DNA of 30,685 nt from Lachnospiraceae bacterium UBA3401 (GTDB taxonomy: Bacteria; Bacillota; Clostridia; Lachnospirales; Lachnospiraceae), in the NCBI GenBank assembly GCA_002358575.1, contig DEPD01000147.1, forward strand, positions 49,785 through 80,469, written 5' to 3'. This document shows positions 23,863 through 30,685 of the stretch, in pieces. The notes under the pieces are model-generated. The model did no database searches and had not been told where the DNA came from. It saw nothing but the letters and a program-made list of their open reading frames with translations. The stretch's first letter is position 1; every line of letters starts with the position of its first letter. The translations under genes were made by a program, and so were the position numbers.

Positions 23863-26028
23863 CTACTCTTCAATTTCTTTTATACGTACCCTTGTTCCTA
23901 TACGACTTAAAAGCTCATTGGTAATACTCTCTGCATTTTCCGCCACAGTGGGCGCAGCAATTTCCCTATTACCGTCTCTGCCAATCAGCGTTGCAATCAT
24001 ACCGACAGAAACATCAGTAAGTTCCGTAATGTCCACTGCAAGCTGGTCCATACAAATCCGACCAATAATTGGTGCTGGCTGCCCATTAATAAGCACATAC
24101 TGTTCTTTTCCACACAATACTCTTGGATATCCATCTGCATAACCAATTGATATTATGGCAATACGGCAATCCTTGCCAGCCACAAAAGTCCTGCCATAAC
24201 CCACGCTGTCCCCTTCTCGAACTTTCCGAATCAAGACAATCTGTGCTTTGAGCGCAAGCACAGGTTTTAAATCAAGTTGCAATTTTGTCTGTGCATTTGG
24301 TGTGCTCAACACGCCATATAGAGAGATGCCAACCCTGACATAATTGCATTTGAGTTCTGGATAATTTAACAGTCCATAACTACTTTGAATATGAATTTTG
24401 GGAATGTGTATTTCCTGTTGTTTTAATCTATTTATAACCTTATAAAATATTGCAATCTGCCGTTTTGTGAAAAGAATATTCTCCCGCACAAGACTGTCCG
24501 CCACACACAAATGTGTGTAAATGCCGGTTATTTTAAGATATTCCATTGAAAATACATTGACAATATTTCGCAGTTCTCTCCCGACACTCTTATCCGTATA
24601 CACGTCAAACCCCAATCGGTGCATTCCAGTGTCCAATTTAATATGTGCCTTAACTCTGCATCCTTGTGCATTTAACCTGTATGCATAGTTATAGTCAACC
24701 AATGTCTGGGTCAAATTATATTTTTGCAGTACTTTTGCCTGTTCTGGCGGTGTGTATCCCAATATCAAAATTTCCCCTTGGATACCATATCTGCGCAACG
24801 CAATCCCTTCGTCAGCTGTTGCTACCGCAAATGCCCCGACGCCCATTTTATCCAAGTGTGTTGCAATCTCATATATTCCATGCCCGTATGCCTGCGCCTT
24901 TACAACTGCCATCAGCTCGCATTTAGGAGGCATTGCCTCGCGCAATACCTTTACATTGTGTGTCAAATTTCCTAGATTAATTTCAATATAAGCCCTGTCT
25001 ATCTCCGTATCTTGTTTTTTCTTTTTATTGCTAAATCGTCTCCACAATGCCACTGCCGCCACACTAAAAATGATTGACATCAAAACTACTGCAAAAAAAT
25101 GTATTGCACTGTTCTCCACAAGAAGCGTCTGCATATGCAATACTTTTGCGGCAAGCCGAACCAACACAATTATCAACGGATGAATCATATAAATCAAAAG
25201 TGAGATATCCCGCATCCAGACATGACGCTTTCCTCGAAAATATAATAACGCTTGAAACAAAAAATACACGCATGGCACCAGAAAAAAATACATGCTGTCG
25301 TGGCGCTGTAAATGAAACTGGTGTAAAATAAGTCCTTCAACCAACATAAACAACATCATAGATACAAACAGTACCCATGCCATTATCCGGCTAAAATGTA
25401 TCCCGCTATCCGCGATCCATCCACCCAATAAGAAAAAGATTGGCGCGAAGAATATACCATTTCTAGTGTAATCCGACACTTGAAATAAAAGTGTATAAAA
25501 TCCATTTAAAACAGTATTGTTTTCAATTAGTCCATAGTAGCTATCCCCAAATAAACCTATAAAATAAAGTACTGCTGCCACTGCAAACGCTCTATCATAT
25601 TCCAGTCTTCTCACCAGATACCACACAAATACCCCACCGCTCAGTGAGGCAGGCAGATACCATAAATGATACATTGTCCCATCAAACACAATATCTTTTA
25701 CTATATTTGGCAGCAAATTTTCTGCCTGAAAATATCCATTGTATAGATTAATAGGAATGTAAAGCACAATCGCCGCACCGTAAATCCACGCTGTCTTTTT
25801 GACAAACACTCCCAATTTTTTTGTGCTATATTGATATCTGGAAATCAGAAAGAAACCTGATGTCATAAAAAAGAATGGAACTGCTACGCGAGCAATCACG
25901 CGCGTTAGAACAAAATCTGCCCACGTGTTGTAAGAACCGAATGGCGATGTATGAATCGCAATGATAAGAATCGCTGCAATCACCCGAAACAGATCAATCC
26001 CTATGTAACTTTTGTTTGCCGTCTTCAT
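23863..26028 (-). CDS. vanT: VanT-type membrane serine/alanine racemase
   Basis: A 721-residue two-part protein. The N-terminal half (1-335) is an acyltransferase-3-like membrane domain with about ten segments, proposed in VanT proteins to take up L-Ser. The C-terminal half (about 342-721) is a PLP alanine racemase fold: MAVVKAQAYGHG with PLP Lys377, VGYGRTF with catalytic Tyr611, and IGRICMDQLAVDIT. Near the end, SITNELLSRIG places Asn704 where ordinary alanine racemases have an active-site Tyr; the same Tyr-to-Asn exchange is known in VanT and fits serine racemisation. It would supply D-Ser to the VanG-type ligase encoded just upstream. AAAGGA precedes the ATG. Length agrees with VanTG (about 712 residues). 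Confidence 0.92.
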   Translation of the reverse strand: MKTANKSYIGIDLFRVIAAILIIAIHTSPFGSYNTWADFVLTRVIARVAVPFFFMTSGFFLISRYQYSTKKLGVFVKKTAWIYGAAIVLYIPINLYNGYFQAENLLPNIVKDIVFDGTMYHLWYLPASLSGGVFVWYLVRRLEYDRAFAVAAVLYFIGLFGDSYYGLIENNTVLNGFYTLLFQVSDYTRNGIFFAPIFFLLGGWIADSGIHFSRIMAWVLFVSMMLFMLVEGLILHQFHLQRHDSMYFFLVPCVYFLFQALLYFRGKRHVWMRDISLLIYMIHPLIIVLVRLAAKVLHMQTLLVENSAIHFFAVVLMSIIFSVAAVALWRRFSNKKKKQDTEIDRAYIEINLGNLTHNVKVLREAMPPKCELMAVVKAQAYGHGIYEIATHLDKMGVGAFAVATADEGIALRRYGIQGEILILGYTPPEQAKVLQKYNLTQTLVDYNYAYRLNAQGCRVKAHIKLDTGMHRLGFDVYTDKSVGRELRNIVNVFSMEYLKITGIYTHLCVADSLVRENILFTKRQIAIFYKVINRLKQQEIHIPKIHIQSSYGLLNYPELKCNYVRVGISLYGVLSTPNAQTKLQLDLKPVLALKAQIVLIRKVREGDSVGYGRTFVAGKDCRIAIISIGYADGYPRVLCGKEQYVLINGQPAPIIGRICMDQLAVDITELTDVSVGMIATLIGRDGNREIAAPTVAENAESITNELLSRIGTRVRIKEIEE

Positions 26029-26048
26029 GACTTGTCCTTTCTATCGCT

Positions 26049-26117
26049 CTATTTCCCATCAAATTCCCAATACATCTGTCGCTTGACTTTCATAATCACA
26101 TAAGGAATACCATACAT
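26049..26117 (-). CDS. 22-codon ORF coupled to vanG by TAATG
   Basis: The ATG overlaps the vanG stop codon by one base (TAATG), the usual arrangement for translational coupling. The 22-residue product starts MYGIPYVIMKVKRQ and ends in WEFDGK; it is basic with one hydrophobic patch. It ends 20 bp before vanT. In complete VanG clusters this position holds vanXY, but the sequence does not resemble the start of a D,D-peptidase to me. It may be a real small protein, a coupling leader for vanT, or chance. Confidence 0.35.
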   Translation of the reverse strand: MYGIPYVIMKVKRQMYWEFDGK

Positions 26118-27193
26118 TATTCAAATGCCTGCCCAATAATTCTGTTCACAATCTCAGCAAAACCATAACCTGCTGCCTGCATCATTCCTGGATAACGGCT
26201 GTGTTCCGTAAAACCTGGTATCGTATTGACCTCGTTAAAAACAATCTCTCCCTTTAGTGTCACAAACATATCCACCCGCGCAAATCCCGCACAGTCCAAT
26301 GCATGATAGATTCGCTTTGCAACCTCTTTTATCTCCTGTGCCTTTTCTGCTGAAATTCTAGCAGGAACATGAATTGCAGAAGTTTTTAGTGTATACTTCT
26401 CTGTAAAATCAAAAAATCCATCACTGCTATTTGTTTCGTTCAGCTCAATTTCATCAATCTCCCCAACAATCAGACTGTCACGCCCACACACAGCACAGCC
26501 CACCTCAAAACCGTCAATTGCTTCCTCCAAAATGACACGATTGTCATATTGAAATGCAAACGCAATGGCCTGCGGTAGCTGTTCCATAGTGACCACTTTT
26601 GTGATACCAAAAGAAGAACCCGCCTTAACTGGCTTCACAAATACTGGAAATCCAATATTTTTTACAAAATCACACGCCTTATTAACCGCCGTATTGTCCA
26701 TCAATACGATTGCACGCGGCACGCGCACACCAGATAACGCTGCCAATCGATGTGCTCTGTCCTTGTCCATACACAATGCCGAGGACAATGTTCCACAGCC
26801 AATCAGCGGAATTCCTGCAAGCTCTACAATGCCCTGAACAGTCCCATCCTCCCCATTTCGTCCATGCAGCACTGGAAAGACAGCATCTACAGAAATGGTT
26901 TCTATCTTTATTTCATTATTTTTCTCATGCAATACCATTAACCGATGCCAAGTTCTATCTGGTGAAAGCACCACAGACACACAATCCATCTCATTACACC
27001 AAGTATCATTTTGAATCTTATCTGTTTCTCCACAGAAATAAAACCATTTTCCTTCCTGCGTGATGCCAACTGTTATCGGATTATATTTCTCTCTGTCCAT
27101 GTTACAAATCACTGCATACGCAGACTGCAAGGACACAGCATACTCTGACGACGCACCACCAAAAATAATTGCAATATTTTTTATGTTTTCCAT
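26117..27193 (-). CDS. vanG: VanG-type D-alanine--D-serine ligase
   Basis: A 358-residue ATP-grasp ligase that should join D-Ala to D-Ser for altered peptidoglycan precursors with low vancomycin affinity. Seen: FGGASSEYAVSLQSA at 11-25, HGRNGEDGTVQG at 110-121, the ATP-binding FVKPVKAGSSFG at 185-196, and FNEVNTIPGFTEHSRYP near the C-terminus. The omega-loop segment FDFTEKYTLK contains EKY (265-267), the signature of D-Ala-D-Ser ligases of the VanC/E/G type; D-Ala-D-Ala ligases have YDYKAKY-like sequences. AGGGGAG lies nine bases before ATG. It is followed by a coupled small ORF and vanT, as expected, but no vanXY. I am confident about the ligase class; resistance itself is not proven by the gene. 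Confidence 0.93.
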   Translation of the reverse strand: MENIKNIAIIFGGASSEYAVSLQSAYAVICNMDREKYNPITVGITQEGKWFYFCGETDKIQNDTWCNEMDCVSVVLSPDRTWHRLMVLHEKNNEIKIETISVDAVFPVLHGRNGEDGTVQGIVELAGIPLIGCGTLSSALCMDKDRAHRLAALSGVRVPRAIVLMDNTAVNKACDFVKNIGFPVFVKPVKAGSSFGITKVVTMEQLPQAIAFAFQYDNRVILEEAIDGFEVGCAVCGRDSLIVGEIDEIELNETNSSDGFFDFTEKYTLKTSAIHVPARISAEKAQEIKEVAKRIYHALDCAGFARVDMFVTLKGEIVFNEVNTIPGFTEHSRYPGMMQAAGYGFAEIVNRIIGQAFE

Positions 27194-27220
27194 TTTCTAT
27201 CACTCCCCTGCTTGCTGAGC

Positions 27221-27263
27221 GACCCATGCATCACTCTTGTGCCTTATTTCCTCTACACGGGTC
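27221..27263 (-). ncRNA. Leader stem-loop element, copy B (proximal to vanG)
   Basis: On the minus strand GACCCGTG (27256-27263) pairs with CATGGGTC (27221-27228), with one G-U pair. The stem encloses a 27-base loop that begins TAGAGGAAATA. The sequence continues into the AGGGGAG ribosome site of vanG. A related element lies 87 bp upstream. This could be part of a structured leader RNA or a short repeat. Confidence 0.35.
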
Positions 27264-27273
27264 TATTTATAAT

Positions 27274-27303
27274 CGAGTAGGGAAGTCTCATCTTCCCTAC
27301 TCG
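27274..27303. other. 12-bp inverted repeat in the vanG leader
   Basis: CGAGTAGGGAAG (27274-27285), a 6-base spacer and CTTCCCTACTCG (27292-27303) are perfect inverted arms. It lies between the two leader elements and just upstream, in the minus direction, of TATAAA (27266-27271 region), which has no matching -35. It could be an activator site (VanR is a candidate) or an RNA hairpin. Confidence 0.5.
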
Positions 27304-27310
27304 CGCGCCA

Positions 27311-27348
27311 CCGATGCGCCATGCAATGGCATATTTCCTCTGCATCGG
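27311..27348 (-). ncRNA. Leader stem-loop element, copy A (distal to vanG)
   Basis: On the minus strand CCGATGC (27342-27348) pairs with GCATCGG (27311-27317) around a loop that begins AGAGGAAATA and contains a small GCCATTGCATGGC hairpin. Its loop start matches that of copy B, and the flanks after the stem also resemble each other, so the two look like diverged copies of one element. Confidence 0.35.
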
Positions 27349-27357
27349 CGTGCACAT

Positions 27358-27405
27358 AAAAAAAGAAACCTGTCTTGATACTAAAATTGTATCAAAACAA
27401 GTTTC
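27358..27405 (-). terminator. Terminator between vanS and vanG
   Basis: GAAACCTGTCTTGATAC (27365-27381) and GTATCAAAACAAGTTTC (27389-27405) form a 17-bp stem with two mismatches and a 7-base loop. On the minus strand it is followed by seven T residues (27358-27364 are A). It lies 72 bp after the vanS stop and should end the vanRS message, so vanG-vanT needs its own promoter or readthrough. Confidence 0.82.
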
Positions 27406-27476
27406 CTAATGTTTTTCGTTTTCCTATCGTCTTTATAAAGTTTTTCTCCCAAAAATCTTACATTTTTCTTACGATT

Positions 27477-28649
27477 TTAATCCATTGGAAGTATCACAAT
27501 AAAAATTGTATTCTCATTTGCGCTCGCCGCCGTAATCGTTCCTCCGTGCAATTCCACAATTTCTTTTGCAATAGCAAGCCCCAATCCCGCGCCACCTGTC
27601 ACCGATGAGCGCGATGCATCCACTCTGTAGAATTGTTCAAAAATATGTTCCAATTTATCTTGTGGAATTGTTTTTCCCTGATTTTTGAGTATGACCTTTA
27701 CTTGATTTCCTTCTGTCTGTGCATATAAGGAAATTTCTGTTCCTGTATAACTGTAGTTCACTGCGTTTCGTATCAGATTGTCAAAAGCACGCGCCAACTT
27801 GTCCACGTCTCCCACCAATATAATATCCGGCGCAATTTCCAACTTCCATACAAGCTCCCGCTCCGCCAAAATGGGACAAAATTCACTTGCAAGCTGTTCC
27901 AACATACGACTGAAATAAATTCGCTCTTTATCAAGTATCAACGTTGTCAAATTAAAGCGTGTAATATCAAAAAACTCATTGATCAATTCCTCCAGGCGTT
28001 CTGCTTTTTCCAGTGCAATGTTCGTATAACGACAGCGCAGCTCCTGTGAAATCTGCGGTTCCTCTCGAAGTAGTGTGAGATATCCGATAACGCTTGTAAG
28101 TGGCGTTTTAAGATCATGTGCCAGATAGACAATCAAATCATTTTTACGCTGCTCTGCAAGAAGTGCTTCACTTTTTCGCTTTTCTAACGTATGCTTAATC
28201 GAGTTAATTTTTCGCTCCGTCACAGCAAGTTCCTGTGACAGAATTACATCACCGGTATTTTCCATAACCAGTGCATCAATACCGCGATTAATTTCCTTAA
28301 AATACTTAATAAAACTGTTGAGATAAATCATCTGAGCAGTCATAAACAGAAGCAAAATCCCCCCCATAAAATACCATTCCATGTAATTTCGCACCACACG
28401 CTGATAGGTCTCCAAGGCTTTGTGATATGCATCCTTCTGTCCAATATAAATAAAACGGCGCAGAAATTCTACCGCAAAGTCTGCAAACCGTCCAAAAAAA
28501 ACAAAATCATACAATGCATAGATACCGACAATAGAAAGAAACATTGTGATAACCGAAACCAGAAACAGCTTGGTCTTTAGTTGTTGGTAGCTGTTGTCCT
28601 TTCCTTTTTTTCTCTCTTTCCATCTCGTAAACTGAAACTGCTTACTCAA
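27477..28649 (-). CDS. vanS: VanS-type sensor histidine kinase
   Basis: A 390-residue membrane sensor kinase. Two membrane segments (about 27-50 and 93-113) bracket a short external loop of about 42 residues. HisKA follows, with the phospho-acceptor His178 in YLAHDLKTPLTSVIGYL, then the ATPase domain with an N box (DNLIRNAVNYSY) and G boxes (GGAGLGLAIAKEIVELHGG). Its first 8 bases overlap the end of vanR, so the two are translationally coupled. The partner response regulator and the adjacent VanG/VanT genes support a VanS role, controlling the resistance genes in response to cell-wall antibiotics. The signal it reads is not visible. Confidence 0.88.
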   Translation of the reverse strand: MSKQFQFTRWKERKKGKDNSYQQLKTKLFLVSVITMFLSIVGIYALYDFVFFGRFADFAVEFLRRFIYIGQKDAYHKALETYQRVVRNYMEWYFMGGILLLFMTAQMIYLNSFIKYFKEINRGIDALVMENTGDVILSQELAVTERKINSIKHTLEKRKSEALLAEQRKNDLIVYLAHDLKTPLTSVIGYLTLLREEPQISQELRCRYTNIALEKAERLEELINEFFDITRFNLTTLILDKERIYFSRMLEQLASEFCPILAERELVWKLEIAPDIILVGDVDKLARAFDNLIRNAVNYSYTGTEISLYAQTEGNQVKVILKNQGKTIPQDKLEHIFEQFYRVDASRSSVTGGAGLGLAIAKEIVELHGGTITAASANENTIFIVILPMD

Positions 28650-29337
28650 TCGTATACCCCACCCCCCAGATTGTTTTTATATATTTGGGGCGCCGCGCAG
28701 GTTCTTTCATTTTCTCGCGCAGCCTGGCAATGTGTGTCATAACCGTATTATTATTGTCAAAATATTTTTCACCCCAGACTGTCTCAAATAATTCCTCCGA
28801 AGAAACGACTGCACCGCGCCTGTTACACAAATACCACAATATCTCAAACTCAATCGGCGTCAGTGTCAGGATTTCACCGTTTAGCATACATTTATGATTC
28901 TCCTTTGAAATATGCAATCCTCTAATATCCATCTCTTTTTGTGCCGCCACTGTTCCTTTTCCAAGATTGTATCTGGTATAGCGCCGTAGCTGCGTTTTGA
29001 CTCTTGCCATTACCTCAAGCGGATTAAATGGTTTTGTGATATAGTCATCGGCGCCGAGCGTTAACCCCATAATCTTATCTCCATCTTCAACCTTAGCGGT
29101 AAGCATGATGACTGGATAAAAAAATTTTTCACGGATTTTCTGACAAATACGATAACCGTCAATATCTGGTAGCATGATATCCAATATCGCCAAATCAAGT
29201 TCGTTTTCTTCAATACAGTTCAACGCATCCGCGCCATTATAAAATTTATAGACAGCATATCCATCATTCTTTAGATAGACATCTATCAAATCAGCGATTT
29301 CTTTCTCATCATCAACCACTAAAATCCTAGCGCCCAC
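28642..29337 (-). CDS. vanR: VanR-type response regulator (OmpR family)
   Basis: A 231-residue regulator with a receiver domain (ILVVDDEKEIADLID; phospho-acceptor Asp53 in LAILDIMLPDIDG; Lys in MLTAK) and a C-terminal winged helix ending KYIKTIWGVGYTIE. The open frame extends 11 codons further to 29370, but the GTG at 29337 has GGAGG seven bases upstream, while the upstream GTG has no ribosome site. The resulting start MGARILVVDD also fits the family. It is co-transcribed with vanS and preceded by a promoter with a dyad. Confidence 0.9.
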   Translation of the reverse strand: MGARILVVDDEKEIADLIDVYLKNDGYAVYKFYNGADALNCIEENELDLAILDIMLPDIDGYRICQKIREKFFYPVIMLTAKVEDGDKIMGLTLGADDYITKPFNPLEVMARVKTQLRRYTRYNLGKGTVAAQKEMDIRGLHISKENHKCMLNGEILTLTPIEFEILWYLCNRRGAVVSSEELFETVWGEKYFDNNNTVMTHIARLREKMKEPARRPKYIKTIWGVGYTIE

Positions 29338-29380
29338 AATACCGCCTCCAAATGTATGATCATTTTTCACTTTGATATTT

Positions 29381-29409
29381 ATTCTATCATGATTGATAGA
29401 ATGTTACAA
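29381..29409 (-). promoter_or_regulatory. vanRS promoter overlapped by a perfect dyad
   Basis: On the minus strand TTGTAA (29404-29409) and TAGAAT (29381-29386) are 17 bp apart. The perfect inverted repeat ATTCTATCA-N4-TGATAGAAT (29381-29402) covers the spacer and the -10 box. This is the position for a repressor or for autoregulation by VanR. Confidence 0.65.
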
Positions 29410-29433
29410 GGCAGGATTTTATATGTCCATTAA

Positions 29434-30505
29434 TCAGCCTATATTCACCTCTTCTATTAAATAATTAGAGCCGTTTGCTCTTGTACCTGGCAATCCAGAA
29501 AAGGAAATACTACGAGCAATCTCCTCATATCGTTGATTTTTTACTGTATCCATTTTTCCAATAATCGTAGTAATTACAAAATCCTCAACAACAGAATCCG
29601 CTGTTTCTAAAAGAAAATGTTGCATTGCAGCGGTAAAATTTTCTCCCCTTTGTGGTATAAACCTATACTTTATCAAATTATTTTCTATAATCACTTCTAG
29701 TGTTCCTGTTACTTAGTTCCCTATTTGATAGTTAAGTTTCCACGTTCTAGCTCTGTCCACATTTCTCAAAAAAAGTGACCGAAAATTATCTGACATTTGA
29801 TTAAATCGACATTGAGATTGTACCACTTTTCCCGCCAGATGTGCCGCATTCCCACCATCAAGTAATACAAGCTTAGATTCATCTAATATAGTTTCATCTG
29901 TTCCGTAAATATGGGCTGACCAATGTGCATTCATCATCTCGTTATCGTTTAGTGACTTACCAACAGCATCTTCAATGAATAATGAATCTTTTGTCAGTCG
30001 TTGTTTTATCTCTGTAGCATAATGCCATGTCCAAGAAATCAAATTAGGAAAAAGGAACTATTTCCATTGTTCTGGTAATTGGTCTAAGATAGATTCTCGG
30101 AATCTTCCCTTGTCCATATTTTTCAAAACATTCCTCAGAACAGTTTATTGTATTTCCTTTTGATTCTATGCCAAGTTTTTTTAAATTGTTTTTCAAATCC
30201 ATATCGGCAACAATTGTATTTATATAAAGTGATGCTGGTTCACCATCTTTCACCATCAAACACCTATGCCCTTCCTCTACCCCATTATCTGCAGGTGCCG
30301 ATAGTGTATAACCATTCCTTTTCACATATCGCTGAATTGGCAAATATGCCTTTTCATTTTTTCCAGCAAACATATATTGCGGCATTGCTTGATTCTCTAT
30401 AGAATACACATTTGTTTCTAATTTTTCCTGTTTTTTTGCTTTATTACTATTAAAATTAAGTTTTTTGGAATTTGGCAACAATTTTTTACTACTTTGTAAA
30501 AACAT
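29434..30505 (-). pseudogene. Broken gene of unknown function (frameshift plus nonsense codon)
   Basis: Three consecutive minus-strand frames look like one gene of about 356 codons. The first part (30505-30044) starts with ATG behind GGAGG and runs 153 codons to EIVPFS. Removing one base from the A5 run at 30049-30053 joins it to the next frame as EIVPFPNLISWTWHYATEIK. That frame runs to a TAA at 29713-29715 (LNYQIGN). Beyond this stop the same frame continues without a gap (VTGTLEVIIENNLIKYRFI) to the final stop at 29434. The separate pieces have no good ribosome sites of their own (TTG and GTG starts). I do not recognise the family; the N-terminus is Lys/Asn-rich and low-complexity and the rest looks globular. 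Three real short genes remain possible. Confidence 0.6.
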
Positions 30506-30685
30506 AAAACCTCCAAAACATAGAAATCACCAGCTTAGGAACTGTAGAAAAATAACTGACGCATCTTGACTTGGCTATTTCTCCGATTATGCATGCCAAA
30601 AAGCCTCGCCGCAACCCGCTACGCCTACGTTTTTTGACATACCTCCTCGAAGAAATATCCTACGCAATCTGCATCACTTATTTTC
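30506..30685. other. Unassigned sequence at the window edge
   Basis: This 180-bp stretch upstream of the broken gene has no complete gene. On the minus strand an open frame enters from the edge and ends at 30625-30627 (SDADCVGYFFEEVCQKT); it may be the 3' end of a gene or chance. The last 22 bases (minus: GAAAATAAGTGATGCA) resemble part of the vanG leader element. No promoter with a convincing match was found. Confidence 0.25.

Noticed and set aside
30625..30685. 3' end of a gene entering from the window edge
   Set aside because: Only 19 codons are visible and the family is not recognisable; kept only as a note on the edge region.
1..30685. CRISPR array, tRNA or rRNA genes, or a complete insertion sequence
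   Set aside because: No regularly spaced direct repeats, cloverleaf-like sequence, rRNA-like stretch or transposase frame was found on reading both strands.

Overview
The window looks like chromosomal DNA of a gut-type Firmicute, most likely a Lachnospiraceae (Clostridia). It has low GC, strong AGGAGG-type ribosome binding sites, sigma-A promoters with 17-bp spacers, sugar importers of the LplB/LplC/LipO type without their own ATPase, and a VanG-type ligase/racemase pair. Genus and species cannot be fixed from the sequence alone.

Region 1 (1-13399) is an N-glycan utilisation locus. A seven-gene minus-strand operon runs from 11806 to 109: two ABC permeases, a solute-binding lipoprotein, a GH130 mannosyl phosphorylase, a GH38 alpha-mannosidase, a surface GH85 endo-beta-N-acetylglucosaminidase and a ROK sugar kinase. 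The inferred route is: GH85 cuts the chitobiose core outside the cell, the glycan is imported, GH38 strips alpha-mannose, GH130 phosphorolyses Man-beta-1,4-GlcNAc to mannose-1-phosphate and GlcNAc, and the ROK kinase phosphorylates a released sugar. A LacI-family regulator (12383-13399) is divergent. The 576-bp gap holds a near-consensus promoter for each direction, each overlapped by a palindrome. A strong terminator between GH130 and GH38, an RBS hairpin and two further intercistronic hairpins suggest that operon output is graded.

Region 2 (13450-21240) is a second glycoside locus: a divergent GH38-type hydrolase and a PA14-containing GH3 enzyme in one operon, facing a HutC-type GntR regulator followed by a long class I mannose-6-phosphate isomerase. 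The divergent promoter contains a 17-bp-arm inverted repeat made of two TGTATATACA operators.

Region 3 (21241-23862) holds a degraded gene fragment, an SH3-domain lipoprotein and a calcineurin-like phosphoesterase with an unusual C-terminal extension.

Region 4 (23863-29409) is a VanG-type D-Ala-D-Ser cluster: vanR, vanS, a terminator, a structured leader with two related stem-loop elements, the vanG ligase, a 22-codon ORF coupled to it by TAATG, and the vanT serine racemase. No D,D-peptidase (vanXY, vanY or vanX) is present in the window. That makes it an incomplete or atypical cluster. The vanRS promoter is overlapped by a perfect 9-bp dyad.

Region 5 (29434-30685) is one unrecognised gene broken by a one-base frameshift and a nonsense codon, followed by unassigned sequence to the window edge. 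No tRNA, rRNA, CRISPR array or complete insertion sequence was seen.
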